From the NCBI RefSeq assembly GCF_016599045.1, contig NZ_JAENKV010000002.1:121481-185480 (forward strand): 64,000 nucleotides of DNA, given 5' to 3'. Position 1 is the first letter of the stretch, and each line of letters opens with the position of its first letter. The stretch is from Campylobacter sp. TTU_617. GTDB taxonomy: Bacteria; Campylobacterota; Campylobacteria; Campylobacterales; Campylobacteraceae. The notes below the pieces were generated by a model. It was not told the DNA's origin and searched no databases. It saw only the letters and a program-made list of their open reading frames with translations. The position numbers and the translations under genes were made by a program. Of this stretch, positions 45,893-56,382 are shown in pieces.

Positions 45893-47191
45893 TTAAATAA
45901 TTCTTGATTTATGACTATATTTTTTATAATGAAAAATAATTTTTAAAAGCTTTAATATTACACTAAAGCTTCCTTTATTGGATTTTCTAGCATAAAAAAT
46001 ACTTTCTCCTAAAATACAGCAAAGTCCAAATTCTTCATCTTTTATTTCTTTAATATATTCTAAATATTTTTTATCATTTTTATTTTTTATAAGTGAAGCA
46101 ATTTTAAAAAATTTAAAATCATTATAGAATTTTAAAGCCATAAAACCTAAGGCAGCAATATATAAATATTCTTTAATATTATTTTTTTCTTCTAATAATT
46201 CTTTATTAAAGATAGGAGTTTTATTTACCATTTCCCACCAATGGTCATTGATATTTTTTCCATTAGCATCTATATAAGATTTTAAATATTTCCAAGGTTT
46301 TTCACCATAGTGTAAAATTTTAGGATTTTTAAAACTTTGATTAAATTCTTCTCTAGTAAAATTGAGTCTATTGGAATTTTCATCTCTACAAATAGCATAA
46401 GCATAGGTGATAATGCTAAAATTATAAGCAAAATCTAGTTTTAGAATTTGATTTCTTAAAACAAAATTTAATAAATCTTGATCAGCTGCTTTAATATAAA
46501 AGCATTTTTTGGCAAGCTCATGAGTTTTTTCTTCAATTTTTTCTTTTTTATATTTTTCAAAGTTAATTAGCAAAAATCCTGCATTAAAATAATTTTGATC
46601 AAAATAAAAAGTTATTTTTTTATTTTTTTCTTTAAATTTAATTTTTCTTTTTTTAGAGCCAGGATCATTTACACAAGCTATAATTTTATCTTTTAAATCT
46701 AAGGCAAAAAGCTCTCTAATATCAAAAAAACATAGCATATCAGAATCAAGATAAATACAATTTTTAACATTATTATCTAAAATAGAATTAATTTTTAATC
46801 TATAATAAGATAAATAATTACTATGTGCCGCTCCTGATTTTGGAAAATCTTTAAAAAATTCATCTTCAAAAATATGAATTAAAATTTTACAAGGATAAAT
46901 ACTATTTAATTCTTTTTCGAAAAATTGGAGTTTTTCTTCTGTTTGAGGGCTTATAAAGTTGCTTAAAATATGAAAAATATAACCTTCTTTTTGTTGCTCT
47001 TTGTTTAATGTATCAAATTTTAAATAAGAATATGAGTCAAGAGTATTGTTATTTTTTAAAGGTATAAAATCTTCTTTATCACAGAAATCTTTAAATTTCT
47101 TTGATAAATCAGTATTTTTAATGATGCTTGTTATTAAAACAGCGCTATACTTAATATAGTTTTCATCAGCACTCATAATAATATGGAACAT
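45893..47191 (-). CDS. Family 8 glycosyltransferase
   Basis: 432 residues, GT8 fold: N-terminal HIIMSADENYIKYSAVLITSI, the metal-binding DSD in CIYLDSDMLCFFD (about 146-157), FNAGFLLINFEKYKKEKI, AADQDLLNFVLRNQI and ILHYGEKPWKYL near 290-301. Known members (LgtC, RfaJ types) add galactose or glucose to lipooligosaccharide. About 130 C-terminal residues are extra, Lys-rich and helical. It starts 8 bases after bamA, so it is probably transcribed with it. No G tract. Confidence 0.87.
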   Translation of the reverse strand: MFHIIMSADENYIKYSAVLITSIIKNTDLSKKFKDFCDKEDFIPLKNNNTLDSYSYLKFDTLNKEQQKEGYIFHILSNFISPQTEEKLQFFEKELNSIYPCKILIHIFEDEFFKDFPKSGAAHSNYLSYYRLKINSILDNNVKNCIYLDSDMLCFFDIRELFALDLKDKIIACVNDPGSKKRKIKFKEKNKKITFYFDQNYFNAGFLLINFEKYKKEKIEEKTHELAKKCFYIKAADQDLLNFVLRNQILKLDFAYNFSIITYAYAICRDENSNRLNFTREEFNQSFKNPKILHYGEKPWKYLKSYIDANGKNINDHWWEMVNKTPIFNKELLEEKNNIKEYLYIAALGFMALKFYNDFKFFKIASLIKNKNDKKYLEYIKEIKDEEFGLCCILGESIFYARKSNKGSFSVILKLLKIIFHYKKYSHKSRII

Positions 47192-47199
47192 TTTTACTC

Positions 47200-49416
47200 T
47201 TAGAATCTTGTCCCAAGTGTGAATTCAAAAGTATTTGTATCATCACCTTTCTTTTTATTAAGTGGTTTAGCAAAGATGAGTTGTAAAGGTCCAATAGGAG
47301 TTATCCATTCTATACCAACCCCTGTACTCATTCTTTTGATTTCATCAAGATTTACTTTCCCTATCATACCATAATCGAAGAATACACTACCACGCAATTT
47401 AATTCTATCTATAAGAGGAAAGCTAAGTTCTACAGAATTTGCAAAAGCTATGGTTCCGCCTATTTCATCTCCCCAACGATTTTTAGGGCTTAAAGTTCTA
47501 TTTTCAAAACCGCGTACAGATTGAATTCCGCCTAAATAAATTCTTTGATTAATAGGAAGATAACCTGTATCCCATACTTTATAAAAACTTGCTTTATAGC
47601 GATATATAAGATCATATCCTATAAAATCTTGTAATCCTTGATAGAAATTAAACCTTGAACTTGAAGAAATAAATTTTTGCTCTCCTCCAAGTCCAGCAAA
47701 TTCTAATCCAGTTGAGATAATGAAACCTGAACGTGGGAGATAATAATCATCCGTATTATTAAAACCGATAGTTGGAGTTATAGAACTTTTTGTAGTTTCT
47801 CCAAGGCGATATCCAGTTCTTTGAAGAGTAGGACTTAGTTTATAGATATTACTTTTTTCAAGATTATAAGTTAAACTTGCGCTAAAATATCTTGCAAATT
47901 GTCTTCCTACTGTAATATCAAAACCATAATTTCTTTCAGAATAATTATCCCATTCATAATTACTTGAATAAATTGATCCTCCAAGGCTATATCTTGAGTC
48001 TAAAACTCTTGGATTTACAAGAGAAATTCTTCCAGAAAGAGTTTCATTATCTTTATCAACATTAACAGAGCTTTTAATACCAGAACCAAAGATATTAGTA
48101 TCAGATAAAGAAGCATTTAGGAGTATTCCATTACTAGAGCCATATCCTATACCACCTGAAATAGTTCCTGTGGAAGTTTCTTTAACTTCCACAATTAAAT
48201 CAACATGAGTATCATCTACTTTTTCTTCTTTTATGTTAACATCTTCAAAATAAGATGTTCTTTTTAAAGCATTTCTAGAATCATCTAAATCAGTGCGGTT
48301 ATATAAATTTCCTTCTGTAAGATAAAGTTCTCTTCTAATAACTCTATCTACAGTTCTTGAATTGCCTGAAATGATAACATTTCTAATATAAACTTTTTCA
48401 TGGGGTGTTACTTTAAAAACAATAGAAGCTTCTTGAGTTTGATCATTTTTTTGTATATCTGGGAAGACTTCGACAAAAGCATAACCAAGATTTGCGCTTT
48501 GGGTTTCTAAAGTTTTGATATCTTTTCTAATATTTTCTATATTGATAGTTTTATTAACTTGCGATTTTAAGTCTTTGATAGTTTTTTGATTGCTTTTTTC
48601 ATCAAATAAAGGATTTTCTATGGTAATTTCTTTAATTTTATAAGGCTTTCCTTCTTGGATAAAATAAGTAAGATTTGCTTGATAAGTATCTGTATAAGTT
48701 CTTAAAAAAGGCTCTGAAACTTTAACATCTAAATAACCTTTTTTCATATATTCATCACTTATGCGTGCGCTATCATTACTTAATTCAAAAATTTTTAATT
48801 TTCCATCATTTCTTCCCCACATCCAACCCATAAATTCTTCTTCTTTATTAACAATGACAGGCTCTATATCAGAATAAGAAAACTTCTTTGCACCACTTAA
48901 ATAAACATTGTTAATAATGATATTTTCGCCTCTATTAACAATAAATTCTACTTCTAAACCATCTGTATTTTCTAAACTTTTTTTCTTAAATTCTACAGTA
49001 GTATCAAAAAAACTTCTTGATTCATAATAAGACTTAATTCTTTGACTTGCTTCTTTAATGCTCGCTTCATCAAATAAACTCCCTTTTTTGATGCCTAAAA
49101 TACTTTCAATTTGCTTTCTATCATTTGAAACTACTCCAGTAATGGTTATTTTAGCAATTGTAGGTTTTTCTGTAAGTATAATATCTATAATTCCATTTTT
49201 TTCTTCAACGGCAATATTGTTAAAATAATTTTGTTTGTATAAATTTAAAATTGCTTGATTGATATCTTCTTCTTTGAGCGTATTTCCTACTTTTAAGCCA
49301 CTAATACTTAAAGCGGTTTCATTAGAAAGATGATAAAGTCCGCTAAATTTGACTTCTTTAATAACAATAGCATTGGAAAAAGTACAAAAAACACAAATAC
49401 CGATTAATTTTTTCAT
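47200..49416 (-). CDS. bamA: Outer-membrane protein assembly factor BamA (Omp85)
   Basis: 738 residues: signal peptide (residues 1-16), five POTRA repeats in the first about 390 residues (for example KEVKFSGLYHLSNETALSISGL and IRNVIISGNSRTVDRVIRRELYLTEG), then the beta-barrel with IYLGGIQSVRGFENRTLSP carrying the VRGF motif near 635 and a final FTLGTRF ending in Phe, the outer-membrane signature. It folds and inserts outer-membrane proteins. Transcription may run on into the GT8 gene. Confidence 0.96.
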   Translation of the reverse strand: MKKLIGICVFCTFSNAIVIKEVKFSGLYHLSNETALSISGLKVGNTLKEEDINQAILNLYKQNYFNNIAVEEKNGIIDIILTEKPTIAKITITGVVSNDRKQIESILGIKKGSLFDEASIKEASQRIKSYYESRSFFDTTVEFKKKSLENTDGLEVEFIVNRGENIIINNVYLSGAKKFSYSDIEPVIVNKEEEFMGWMWGRNDGKLKIFELSNDSARISDEYMKKGYLDVKVSEPFLRTYTDTYQANLTYFIQEGKPYKIKEITIENPLFDEKSNQKTIKDLKSQVNKTINIENIRKDIKTLETQSANLGYAFVEVFPDIQKNDQTQEASIVFKVTPHEKVYIRNVIISGNSRTVDRVIRRELYLTEGNLYNRTDLDDSRNALKRTSYFEDVNIKEEKVDDTHVDLIVEVKETSTGTISGGIGYGSSNGILLNASLSDTNIFGSGIKSSVNVDKDNETLSGRISLVNPRVLDSRYSLGGSIYSSNYEWDNYSERNYGFDITVGRQFARYFSASLTYNLEKSNIYKLSPTLQRTGYRLGETTKSSITPTIGFNNTDDYYLPRSGFIISTGLEFAGLGGEQKFISSSSRFNFYQGLQDFIGYDLIYRYKASFYKVWDTGYLPINQRIYLGGIQSVRGFENRTLSPKNRWGDEIGGTIAFANSVELSFPLIDRIKLRGSVFFDYGMIGKVNLDEIKRMSTGVGIEWITPIGPLQLIFAKPLNKKKGDDTNTFEFTLGTRF

Positions 49417-49608
49417 TTATTTTTGCCTAGATTCATGAAATTTCTTTTTTAAAGAGTTTTATCTTAAATGATAGCAAAAAAAATTTAATAGTTTTTAAAA
49501 GTATTAAAATTACATTATTAATTTTTACAATTTATGCTAAAAATATTAACTTAAATTTAATAAAATTATTTTTGAAATTTAATTATTTAAATATTTTTGG
49601 ATTGTGCA

Positions 49609-50991
49609 ATGGCTCAAAAAAGAAAAGGAAAAAAATTTTTATTTATTTTTGTTTTGGTTTTTGTTGTTTTATTGGGATACTTTTTAAGTAGTTTAAGTAT
49701 TTTTGAAAAAAATAAACCAGAAATTTTTGTTAATGATGTTATTTATAGTAATTTAAAAGATCCTATTTCAGTACGCGTTAAAGATAATGAAAGTGGATTA
49801 AAAAGTATAAAAATCACTTTAAAAAAAGATTCTAATGATTCAGGTATTGTTTTAATAGATCAAAAAATAGATCAAAAAAATGATATCACTTTAGAATTTA
49901 ATCTTCCTAAGCTTGCTTATAAAGAAAAAATTAAGTCTTATATTATGGAAATTGAAGCATATGATGCAAGTTTTTGGAATTTTTTTACTGGAAATTATAT
50001 CCAAAAATCTGTTTTTATAGATATAGATGATATAAATCCTGAAGTAAAAGTTTTAAGTAACTCCTATCAAATTGAGCAAGGTGGAGTTGCTAGTGTTGTT
50101 TTTAAAGTAGAGGATAAAAATTTAGATCAAGTGTATATTCAAACAGATAAAGGGAAAATTTTCAAGGCTATACCTTATATTAAAGAAGGTTATTATGCTT
50201 CTTTAATTGCTTGGAATGCAAAAGATGATTATTTTAGAGCTTATATTATAGCCACTGATAAGGCAGGAAATTCTACAAAAGAAAGAATAAGATATTATTT
50301 TGTAAATAGAAAATATCGCGTTTCTAATATCAATTTAAGTGATAAATTCTTAGATACTAAAATAAATTTTTTAGCTTCAGCAAATATGAGTAAAGATGAT
50401 GCTTCTAAGTTAAGTAGAACGCAAAAATTTAAATTTGTAAATGAAACTTTAAGATTTTCTAATGAGAACTTAATTTATAAAATTACCTCAGAAGTTCCAG
50501 AAGAGAGTGTAAAAGATTTTAATTTAAATCTTTTTTTACCACTTAGAAATGCTATGAAAGTAGCTGATTTTGCTGATCATAGATCTTATTTTTATAATGG
50601 TGAGTTTATAAGTAGCGGATATCATATGGGATTAGATTTAGCAAGTACAGCTTTTGCTCCAATTATTAGCAGTAATCCAGGTAAGGTTGTTTTTGCTGAA
50701 GATAATGGAATTTATGGTTTAAATATAATTATTTATCATGGTTTTGGAGTTTATAGTCTTTATGGACATTGCTCTTCTAAAAATGTTGATGTGAATGAAA
50801 ATGTAAAGAAACAAGATGTTATAGCAAAAACTGGAACTAGTGGTTTGGCATTGGGTGATCATTTACATTTTGAAGTATTGGTCCAAGGTGTGCAAACAAG
50901 ACCAGAGCAATGGCAAGATAAAATATGGCTTAAAAATAATATTTATAAAGTTTTAGAAGATGGAAAAAAAATAATTTTAAGCGAGAAATAA
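49609..50991 (+). CDS. M23-family metallopeptidase, membrane-anchored
   Basis: I choose ATG 49609 (460 residues); a TTG four codons upstream is also open. A basic start (AQKRKGKK) and one membrane helix (about 9-28) place the rest in the periplasm. Two Ig-like domains follow, then the LytM/M23 domain near 335-430 with zinc ligands in GYHMGLDLAS and GDHLHFEVLVQG. It should cut peptidoglycan cross-bridges. The metal-binding residues are complete, so it is likely active. It is 2 bases before lpxC. By order it is Cj0131. Confidence 0.92.
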   Translation: MAQKRKGKKFLFIFVLVFVVLLGYFLSSLSIFEKNKPEIFVNDVIYSNLKDPISVRVKDNESGLKSIKITLKKDSNDSGIVLIDQKIDQKNDITLEFNLPKLAYKEKIKSYIMEIEAYDASFWNFFTGNYIQKSVFIDIDDINPEVKVLSNSYQIEQGGVASVVFKVEDKNLDQVYIQTDKGKIFKAIPYIKEGYYASLIAWNAKDDYFRAYIIATDKAGNSTKERIRYYFVNRKYRVSNINLSDKFLDTKINFLASANMSKDDASKLSRTQKFKFVNETLRFSNENLIYKITSEVPEESVKDFNLNLFLPLRNAMKVADFADHRSYFYNGEFISSGYHMGLDLASTAFAPIISSNPGKVVFAEDNGIYGLNIIIYHGFGVYSLYGHCSSKNVDVNENVKKQDVIAKTGTSGLALGDHLHFEVLVQGVQTRPEQWQDKIWLKNNIYKVLEDGKKIILSEK

Positions 50992-50993
50992 GT

Positions 50994-51878
50994 ATGAAAC
51001 AATTAACTATAGCAAAATCTGTAAAGGGTGTAGGAATAGGACTTCATAAAGGAGAGCCAATAGAAATTATTTTAGAACCATTAGAGGCTAATAGTGGTAT
51101 AGTTTTTTTTAGAAAAGATCTAAATATTTCTTATAAGGCTGAACCAGCAAATGTGATCAATACTCAAATGGCAACAGTTATTGGAGATCATAGAGGATAT
51201 ATTTCTACAATCGAACATTTAATGAGTGCAATTAATGCTTATGGAATCGATAATATTCGCATAGTTTTAAATGCTAATGAGGCTCCTGTAATGGATGGAA
51301 GTAGTATTAGTTTTTGTATTATGCTTGATGAAGCAGGTATTAAAGAACTTGATGCTCCTAAAAAAGTAATGGTAATTAAAAAAGCTATTGAGGTAAGAGA
51401 TGGTCATAAATTTGTAAAACTTATACCAACAAAAGAACCAAAGATTAATTATACAATTAAATTTGACAATGCTGTAATTGGAGAGCAAAATTATTGTTTT
51501 GAATTTAGTAAAAAAAATTATATAGAAAATATTGCAAGAGCTAGGACTTTTGGATTTTTAAAAGATGTTGAAAAATTAAGATCTATGAATTTAGCACTTG
51601 GAGGTAGTTTGGAAAATACTATCGTTATTGATGATAATCGCATCTTAAATCCTGAGGGCTTAAGATTTAAAGATGAATTTGTGCGTCATAAAATTTTAGA
51701 TGCTATTGGAGATTTAACTTTACTTGGATACAGGGTTTTTGGAGATTACATTTCTTATGCAGGAAGTCATCACTTAAATCATTTGCTTACAAAAGAACTT
51801 TTAAAAGATGAGCAAGCTTATGAAATCATTACTCTTGAAAAAGATTATGAAAAAGATTATGAAAAGGTTTTTGCATAG
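50994..51878 (+). CDS. lpxC: UDP-3-O-acyl-N-acetylglucosamine deacetylase
   Basis: 294 residues with the zinc-site motifs TIEHLMSAINAYGIDN (about 63-78), APVMDGSS and FVRHKILDAIGDLTLLGY (about 227-244), plus the catalytic GSHHLNHLL near 260. It commits UDP-GlcNAc to lipid A synthesis. Its stop (TAG) shares bases with the apparent AUA start of the next gene. Confidence 0.97.
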   Translation: MKQLTIAKSVKGVGIGLHKGEPIEIILEPLEANSGIVFFRKDLNISYKAEPANVINTQMATVIGDHRGYISTIEHLMSAINAYGIDNIRIVLNANEAPVMDGSSISFCIMLDEAGIKELDAPKKVMVIKKAIEVRDGHKFVKLIPTKEPKINYTIKFDNAVIGEQNYCFEFSKKNYIENIARARTFGFLKDVEKLRSMNLALGGSLENTIVIDDNRILNPEGLRFKDEFVRHKILDAIGDLTLLGYRVFGDYISYAGSHHLNHLLTKELLKDEQAYEIITLEKDYEKDYEKVFA

Positions 51879-52321
51879 AAAATTTAACCCTTTTATTAAA
51901 TGCTTTATCAAGCCCTTTAATGCTTGGTATTTATAAAGAAAATATTTTAATTAAAAAATATACAAGCGATGAAAAAGCTAGTGAATTTTTACCAAAAATT
52001 TTAAATTCTTTATTAAAAGAGTTTAAAATTTCAAGGTTGATTTATGCCAATGGACCTGGATCTTATATGGGTATTAAAATTTCTTATATGAGTTTAAAGA
52101 CTTTAAGCATAGTTAAAAATATTCCTTTGTATAGTATAAGTGCTTTTGAACTCAATGATTTTAAACCCATCAAAGCGAATAAAGATTTTTGTTTCGTTTT
52201 TAAAGAGGGTGAAATTATTTTAGAAAAAAATATTCCAGGTGACTTTTTTTTGCCTTTAAATTTAGATAAAATTAACATAAATAACAATAATTTGCCTTTT
52301 TATTTTTTAGATGTAATTTAG
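51875..52321 (+). CDS. tsaB: TsaB-like tRNA threonylcarbamoyladenosine protein, possible AUA start
   Basis: The first ATG of the frame is at 51920 (133 residues), but the frame is open upstream and encodes IENLTLLLNALSSPL, which would supply the first beta strand of the ASKHA fold otherwise missing. The only start-like codon there is ATA at 51875, overlapping the lpxC stop (ATAG). The body has YANGPGSYMGIKISYMSLKTLSIV, matching TsaB, the partner of TsaD. It is short (148 residues) and lacks the C-terminal half, as usual in this group. The start is unproven. Confidence 0.7.
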   Translation: MENLTLLLNALSSPLMLGIYKENILIKKYTSDEKASEFLPKILNSLLKEFKISRLIYANGPGSYMGIKISYMSLKTLSIVKNIPLYSISAFELNDFKPIKANKDFCFVFKEGEIILEKNIPGDFFLPLNLDKININNNNLPFYFLDVI

Positions 52322-52329
52322 GATGTATT

Positions 52330-53208
52330 GTGAAAATTTTAGTTCCTGCTACAAGTGCGAATTTAGGACCAGGATTTGATTGTTTAGGGCTTAGTTTAAA
52401 ACTTTTTAATGAGGTAGAAATTAAAAAAGCTTCCTTAACTAGCATAAGCATTAATGGAGAAGGAAGTGATAATATTTATCTTAAAAAAAATAATCTTTTT
52501 CTTTCTGTTTTTAATGAAATTTATAAAAAATTAAATGGAAAAAAAGAAAATTTTCAATTTATATTTCATAATAATATACCATTATCTAGAGGTCTAGGAA
52601 GTTCATCAGCTGCGATTGTCAGTGCTATAAGTGCAGCATATTTAATGTCTAATTTAAAATTAAATAAACAAAAAATTCTCAATGAAGCATTAAAATATGA
52701 AAATCATCCAGATAATATAGCTCCAGCTGTTTTTGGTGGTTTTGTTTGCTCCTTGGTAAAAGATAAAAAAGTATTAAGTATTAAAAAAGAAATTGATGCT
52801 AACTTAAGAGCTGTCGTGGTAATTCCAAATACTACAATGAGTACAGAAAAGAATCGTCAAATTTTACCTAAATCTCTAAGTTTTAATGATAGCGTTTTTA
52901 ATTTAAGTCATTCATCTTTTTTAACAGCCTGTTTTTTAGAGAAAAAATATGACTTATTAAAATTTGCAAGTGAAGATAAATTGCATCAATTAAATAGAAT
53001 GAAAAATTTACCGGAACTTTTTGAAGTACAAAAATGTGCTTTAAAAAATAAAGCTTTAATGAGTACTCTTTCAGGTTCTGGATCTAGTTTTTTTTCTTTA
53101 GTCTATGAAGAAGATGCGCAGTTTTTATTTCAAAAGATGGAAGAAACTTTTCCTCATTTTAAAATAAAACTTTTAGAATTTGATAATAATGGGCTTGAAA
53201 TTTGCTAA
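52330..53208 (+). CDS. thrB: Homoserine kinase
   Basis: 292 residues of the GHMP kinase family: MKILVPATSANLGPGFDCLG at the N-terminus, ATP loop PLSRGLGSSSAAIVSA near 85-100, and STLSGSGSSFFSLV near 238-251. It phosphorylates homoserine for threonine synthesis. The start codon is GTG, with TTAGGA overlapping the tsaB stop as ribosome site. Confidence 0.96.
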   Translation: MKILVPATSANLGPGFDCLGLSLKLFNEVEIKKASLTSISINGEGSDNIYLKKNNLFLSVFNEIYKKLNGKKENFQFIFHNNIPLSRGLGSSSAAIVSAISAAYLMSNLKLNKQKILNEALKYENHPDNIAPAVFGGFVCSLVKDKKVLSIKKEIDANLRAVVVIPNTTMSTEKNRQILPKSLSFNDSVFNLSHSSFLTACFLEKKYDLLKFASEDKLHQLNRMKNLPELFEVQKCALKNKALMSTLSGSGSSFFSLVYEEDAQFLFQKMEETFPHFKIKLLEFDNNGLEIC

Positions 53209-53232
53209 AAAATATAAAAAAAAGATATAATT

Positions 53233-53490
53233 TTGAGAAATCATACACCTATTAGAATGTGCATTGTTTGCAAAGAGCGTTTCAAACAAGAATCATTATT
53301 TAGATTTAAAGTTATTTCAGGAAAAATTGAACCTCATTTTAAATGCGGACGCAGTTTTTATCTGTGTTCTAAGTGTATTTTAAAAGAAGATAAAATTTTG
53401 CAGAAAGCATTTTCTAAAATGTGTAAAAATTTAACTATGAAAATTACTCAGCAGGATTTAAAGGAGATATTTTTAGATGGCAAAAGTTAG
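53233..53490 (+). CDS. YlxR-family protein (DUF448)
   Basis: 85 residues with the DUF448 pattern: [24 protein letters not shown], then [18 protein letters not shown]. The four cysteines are retained. It starts with TTG behind a weak AAAGATA ribosome site. Family members bind RNA or DNA and lie in the nusA/infB region of most bacteria; here it overlaps infB by 14 bases. Confidence 0.88.
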   Translation: MRNHTPIRMCIVCKERFKQESLFRFKVISGKIEPHFKCGRSFYLCSKCILKEDKILQKAFSKMCKNLTMKITQQDLKEIFLDGKS

Positions 53491-56023
53491 AATTTATGAA
53501 ATTGCAAATGAAGCAGGATATTCAAGTAAAGAGATTATAGAAAAAGCAAATGAGTTAGGACTTGATATAAAATCAGCATCAAATGCTGTTGATCCAGAGG
53601 TTGCAGCTGCAATTTATGAATACATACAAACTAAAATTATTCCAGAAGCTTTTAAAAAAACTCAAGCCCCTGCTAAAAAAGAAAAAAAAGAAGTTAAAAA
53701 AATAAAAAAAGATCTTAAACAAGAAGAAACTAAACAAGAAGTTAAAGCAAAAACACAAATCAAACAAGAAGAGCAAATTCAAGCTAAAGAAGAAAAAGAA
53801 AGTTTAGCTAGTGCAACCTTAGCAAAACGTAGAGGACTTGTGATTGTTAAAAAGAAAAATAATGAAATCAATAGCGAAGAGAAAAAAGAGGAAGTAAAAT
53901 CTAATACAACCCAAGAACGCATTAGTTTATCAATGATTTTTTCTAACAATGAAGAAAATGCAAAACCAGTTAAGAAAAAAGATAAAAAGCCTTTTGTCGC
54001 AACAAAAAAAGAAAATACACAAAAAATGGATTTTTTAAGTGATCACGAATTTGCAGATATTTCTTTAGAAGATGAAGATGAGGTAGTTTTGCCTGATTTT
54101 AGTGTTAAAGAAGAGGAAAAACCTCAAAACACTATAAAAAAACCACCTAATTTTTTACGTCAAGCAGTTGGAAATTCTGCTGGTTTTGGTATGGAAGGAG
54201 GTATTCAAAGAAGAAGTCGCAAAAAACCTCCTAAAAAAGTTGAAAAAAAAGAAAATACAGCTATTACTAGTATAGAAATTCCAAAAGAAATTAGAGTATA
54301 TGAATTTGCTGATAAAATAGGAAAAAGCACAGGAGAAATTATTTCAAAGCTCTTTATGCTTGGAATGATGACAACAAAAAATGATTTTTTAGATGAAGAT
54401 GCAATTGAAATTTTAGGTTCGGAATTTGGCATAGAAATTAATATTATCAATGAAGCAGATGAATTTGATTATGTAAAAGATTATGAAAGCGAAATTGATG
54501 AAAAAGATTTAGTTGCTAGAGCCCCTGTGGTTACCATTATGGGACACGTTGATCATGGTAAGACTTCTTTGTTAGATTATATTAGAAAATCACGTATTGC
54601 AAGTGGTGAAGCAGGTGGGATTACTCAGCACGTTGGTGCTTATATGGTTGAAAAGAATGGGCGTAAAATTACTTTTATCGATACTCCAGGTCACGAAGCT
54701 TTTACAGCAATGCGTGCAAGAGGAGCTAGTATAACTGATATTGTTATTATTGTTGTAGCTGCTGATGATGGAGTAAAACCTCAAACTAAAGAAGCTATAA
54801 ATCACGCAAAAGCTGCTAATGTACCTATTATTATAGCGATTAACAAAATGGACAAAGAAGGCGCAAATCCTGATATGGTAAAAACGCAACTTGCTGAACT
54901 TGATATTATGCCAATTGATTGGGGTGGAAATTATGAATTTGTAGGAGTTTCTGCTAAAACAGGAATGGGTATTGAAGATTTGCTTGAAATAGTGCTTTTA
55001 CAAGCTGATATTTTAGAGCTTAAATCAAACCCAAAAGCTTATGCAAAAGCAAGCATTATAGAAAGTTCTATTCAAAAAGGTCGTGGTGCAGTAGCTACTA
55101 TTATTGTTCAAAATGGAACTTTAAAAGTTGGGGATACTATTGTAGCAGGAGAATCTTATGGAAAAGTACGTGCTATAAGCGATGATCAAGGTAAAACTTT
55201 AAAAGAAATTAAGCCAGGTGAATGTGGTGTTATTATAGGGCTTAGTGAAGTTACAGATGCTGGAGAAATTTTAATCGCTGTAAAAACAGATAAAGAAGCA
55301 AGAGAATATGCTAATAAACGTCACGAATACAATCGTCAAAAAGAATTAAGCAAATCGACTAAAGTTAGCATTGATGAGCTTGGAGCTAAGATTAAAGAAG
55401 GCAATATCAAAGCTTTACCAGTTATTTTAAAAGCAGATGTACAAGGAACTCTTGAAGCCTTAAAATCATCTTTAGAAAAATTAAGAAATGATGAAATTAA
55501 AGTTAATATTATTCATAGTGGAGTAGGAGGTATCACTCAAAGTGATATAGAGCTTGCAAGTGCAAGTGAGAATTCTATAGTATTAGGCTTTAATATACGA
55601 CCAACAGGCGAAGTTAAAGAGCGTGCTAAAGATAAAGGCGTGGAGATTAAAACTTATAATGTAATTTACAATCTTTTAGACGATATAAAAGCCTTGCTTG
55701 GTGGTATGATGAGTCCTATTATTTCAGAAGAACAACTTGGACAAGCAGAAATCAGACAAGTGATCAATGTGCCAAAAATTGGACAAATTGCAGGTTGTAT
55801 GGTAACTGAAGGAGTAATTAATCGTGGGGCTAAAATTCGCCTTATTCGTGATGGAGTTGTAGTGTTTGAAGGCAATGTAAGTTCTTTAAAACGCTTTAAA
55901 GATGATGCTAAAGAAGTAGCTAAAGGCTATGAGTGTGGTGTTGGGATACAAGGGTGTGATGATATGCGTGTAGGTGATTATATAGAAAGTTATAAAGAAG
56001 TTGAGGAACAAGTTAGTTTATGA
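53477..56023 (+). CDS. infB: Translation initiation factor IF-2
   Basis: 848 residues. The N-terminal IF2_N domain ([24 protein letters not shown]) is followed by a Lys/Glu-rich linker to about residue 240 and a second IF2_N-like unit. The GTPase domain has GHVDHGKT near 356, DTPGHEAF near 403 and NKMD near 457, and domains II-IV follow to the C-terminus. It delivers fMet-tRNA to the ribosome, so it uses the product of Fmt, encoded in the same window. AAGGAG precedes the ATG. It overlaps rbfA by 4 bases. Confidence 0.98.
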   Translation: MAKVRIYEIANEAGYSSKEIIEKANELGLDIKSASNAVDPEVAAAIYEYIQTKIIPEAFKKTQAPAKKEKKEVKKIKKDLKQEETKQEVKAKTQIKQEEQIQAKEEKESLASATLAKRRGLVIVKKKNNEINSEEKKEEVKSNTTQERISLSMIFSNNEENAKPVKKKDKKPFVATKKENTQKMDFLSDHEFADISLEDEDEVVLPDFSVKEEEKPQNTIKKPPNFLRQAVGNSAGFGMEGGIQRRSRKKPPKKVEKKENTAITSIEIPKEIRVYEFADKIGKSTGEIISKLFMLGMMTTKNDFLDEDAIEILGSEFGIEINIINEADEFDYVKDYESEIDEKDLVARAPVVTIMGHVDHGKTSLLDYIRKSRIASGEAGGITQHVGAYMVEKNGRKITFIDTPGHEAFTAMRARGASITDIVIIVVAADDGVKPQTKEAINHAKAANVPIIIAINKMDKEGANPDMVKTQLAELDIMPIDWGGNYEFVGVSAKTGMGIEDLLEIVLLQADILELKSNPKAYAKASIIESSIQKGRGAVATIIVQNGTLKVGDTIVAGESYGKVRAISDDQGKTLKEIKPGECGVIIGLSEVTDAGEILIAVKTDKEAREYANKRHEYNRQKELSKSTKVSIDELGAKIKEGNIKALPVILKADVQGTLEALKSSLEKLRNDEIKVNIIHSGVGGITQSDIELASASENSIVLGFNIRPTGEVKERAKDKGVEIKTYNVIYNLLDDIKALLGGMMSPIISEEQLGQAEIRQVINVPKIGQIAGCMVTEGVINRGAKIRLIRDGVVVFEGNVSSLKRFKDDAKEVAKGYECGVGIQGCDDMRVGDYIESYKEVEEQVSL

Positions 56024-56382
56024 ATGTAGCTGAAATTAAAAAGCTTCGCACAGAAAGTATTTTAAAAGAGCTTATCCCAGAAGCTTTAGCAAATTTAGAT
56101 GATGAGAATTTGAAAAATCTCTGCGTGGTAGATGTAGAGTGTAAAAAAGGCAGATACGATGCTTTTGTATATCTTGATAAAATGTTTTTTAACACTCACG
56201 AACAAGAAAAGATTTTAAATTCTTTAAAAAAGGCTAGCAAGGCTTTGCAAAATTATTGTATGAGCGAGCAGGGTTGGTATAGATGTCCAAATTTTCATTT
56301 TAAATTTGATGATAGATTAGAATATCAAAACCATATAGATGCTTTATTTGAAAAAATAAAAAAGGAAAAAAATGAATCTTGA
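56020..56382 (+). CDS. rbfA: Ribosome-binding factor A
   Basis: 120 residues with an RbfA KH-like pattern: an N-terminal helix ([19 protein letters not shown]), a strand ([20 protein letters not shown]) and a C-terminal [26 protein letters not shown] motif. It helps 30S maturation. It lies between infB (4-base overlap) and rimP (11-base overlap). Confidence 0.93.
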   Translation: MNVAEIKKLRTESILKELIPEALANLDDENLKNLCVVDVECKKGRYDAFVYLDKMFFNTHEQEKILNSLKKASKALQNYCMSEQGWYRCPNFHFKFDDRLEYQNHIDALFEKIKKEKNES

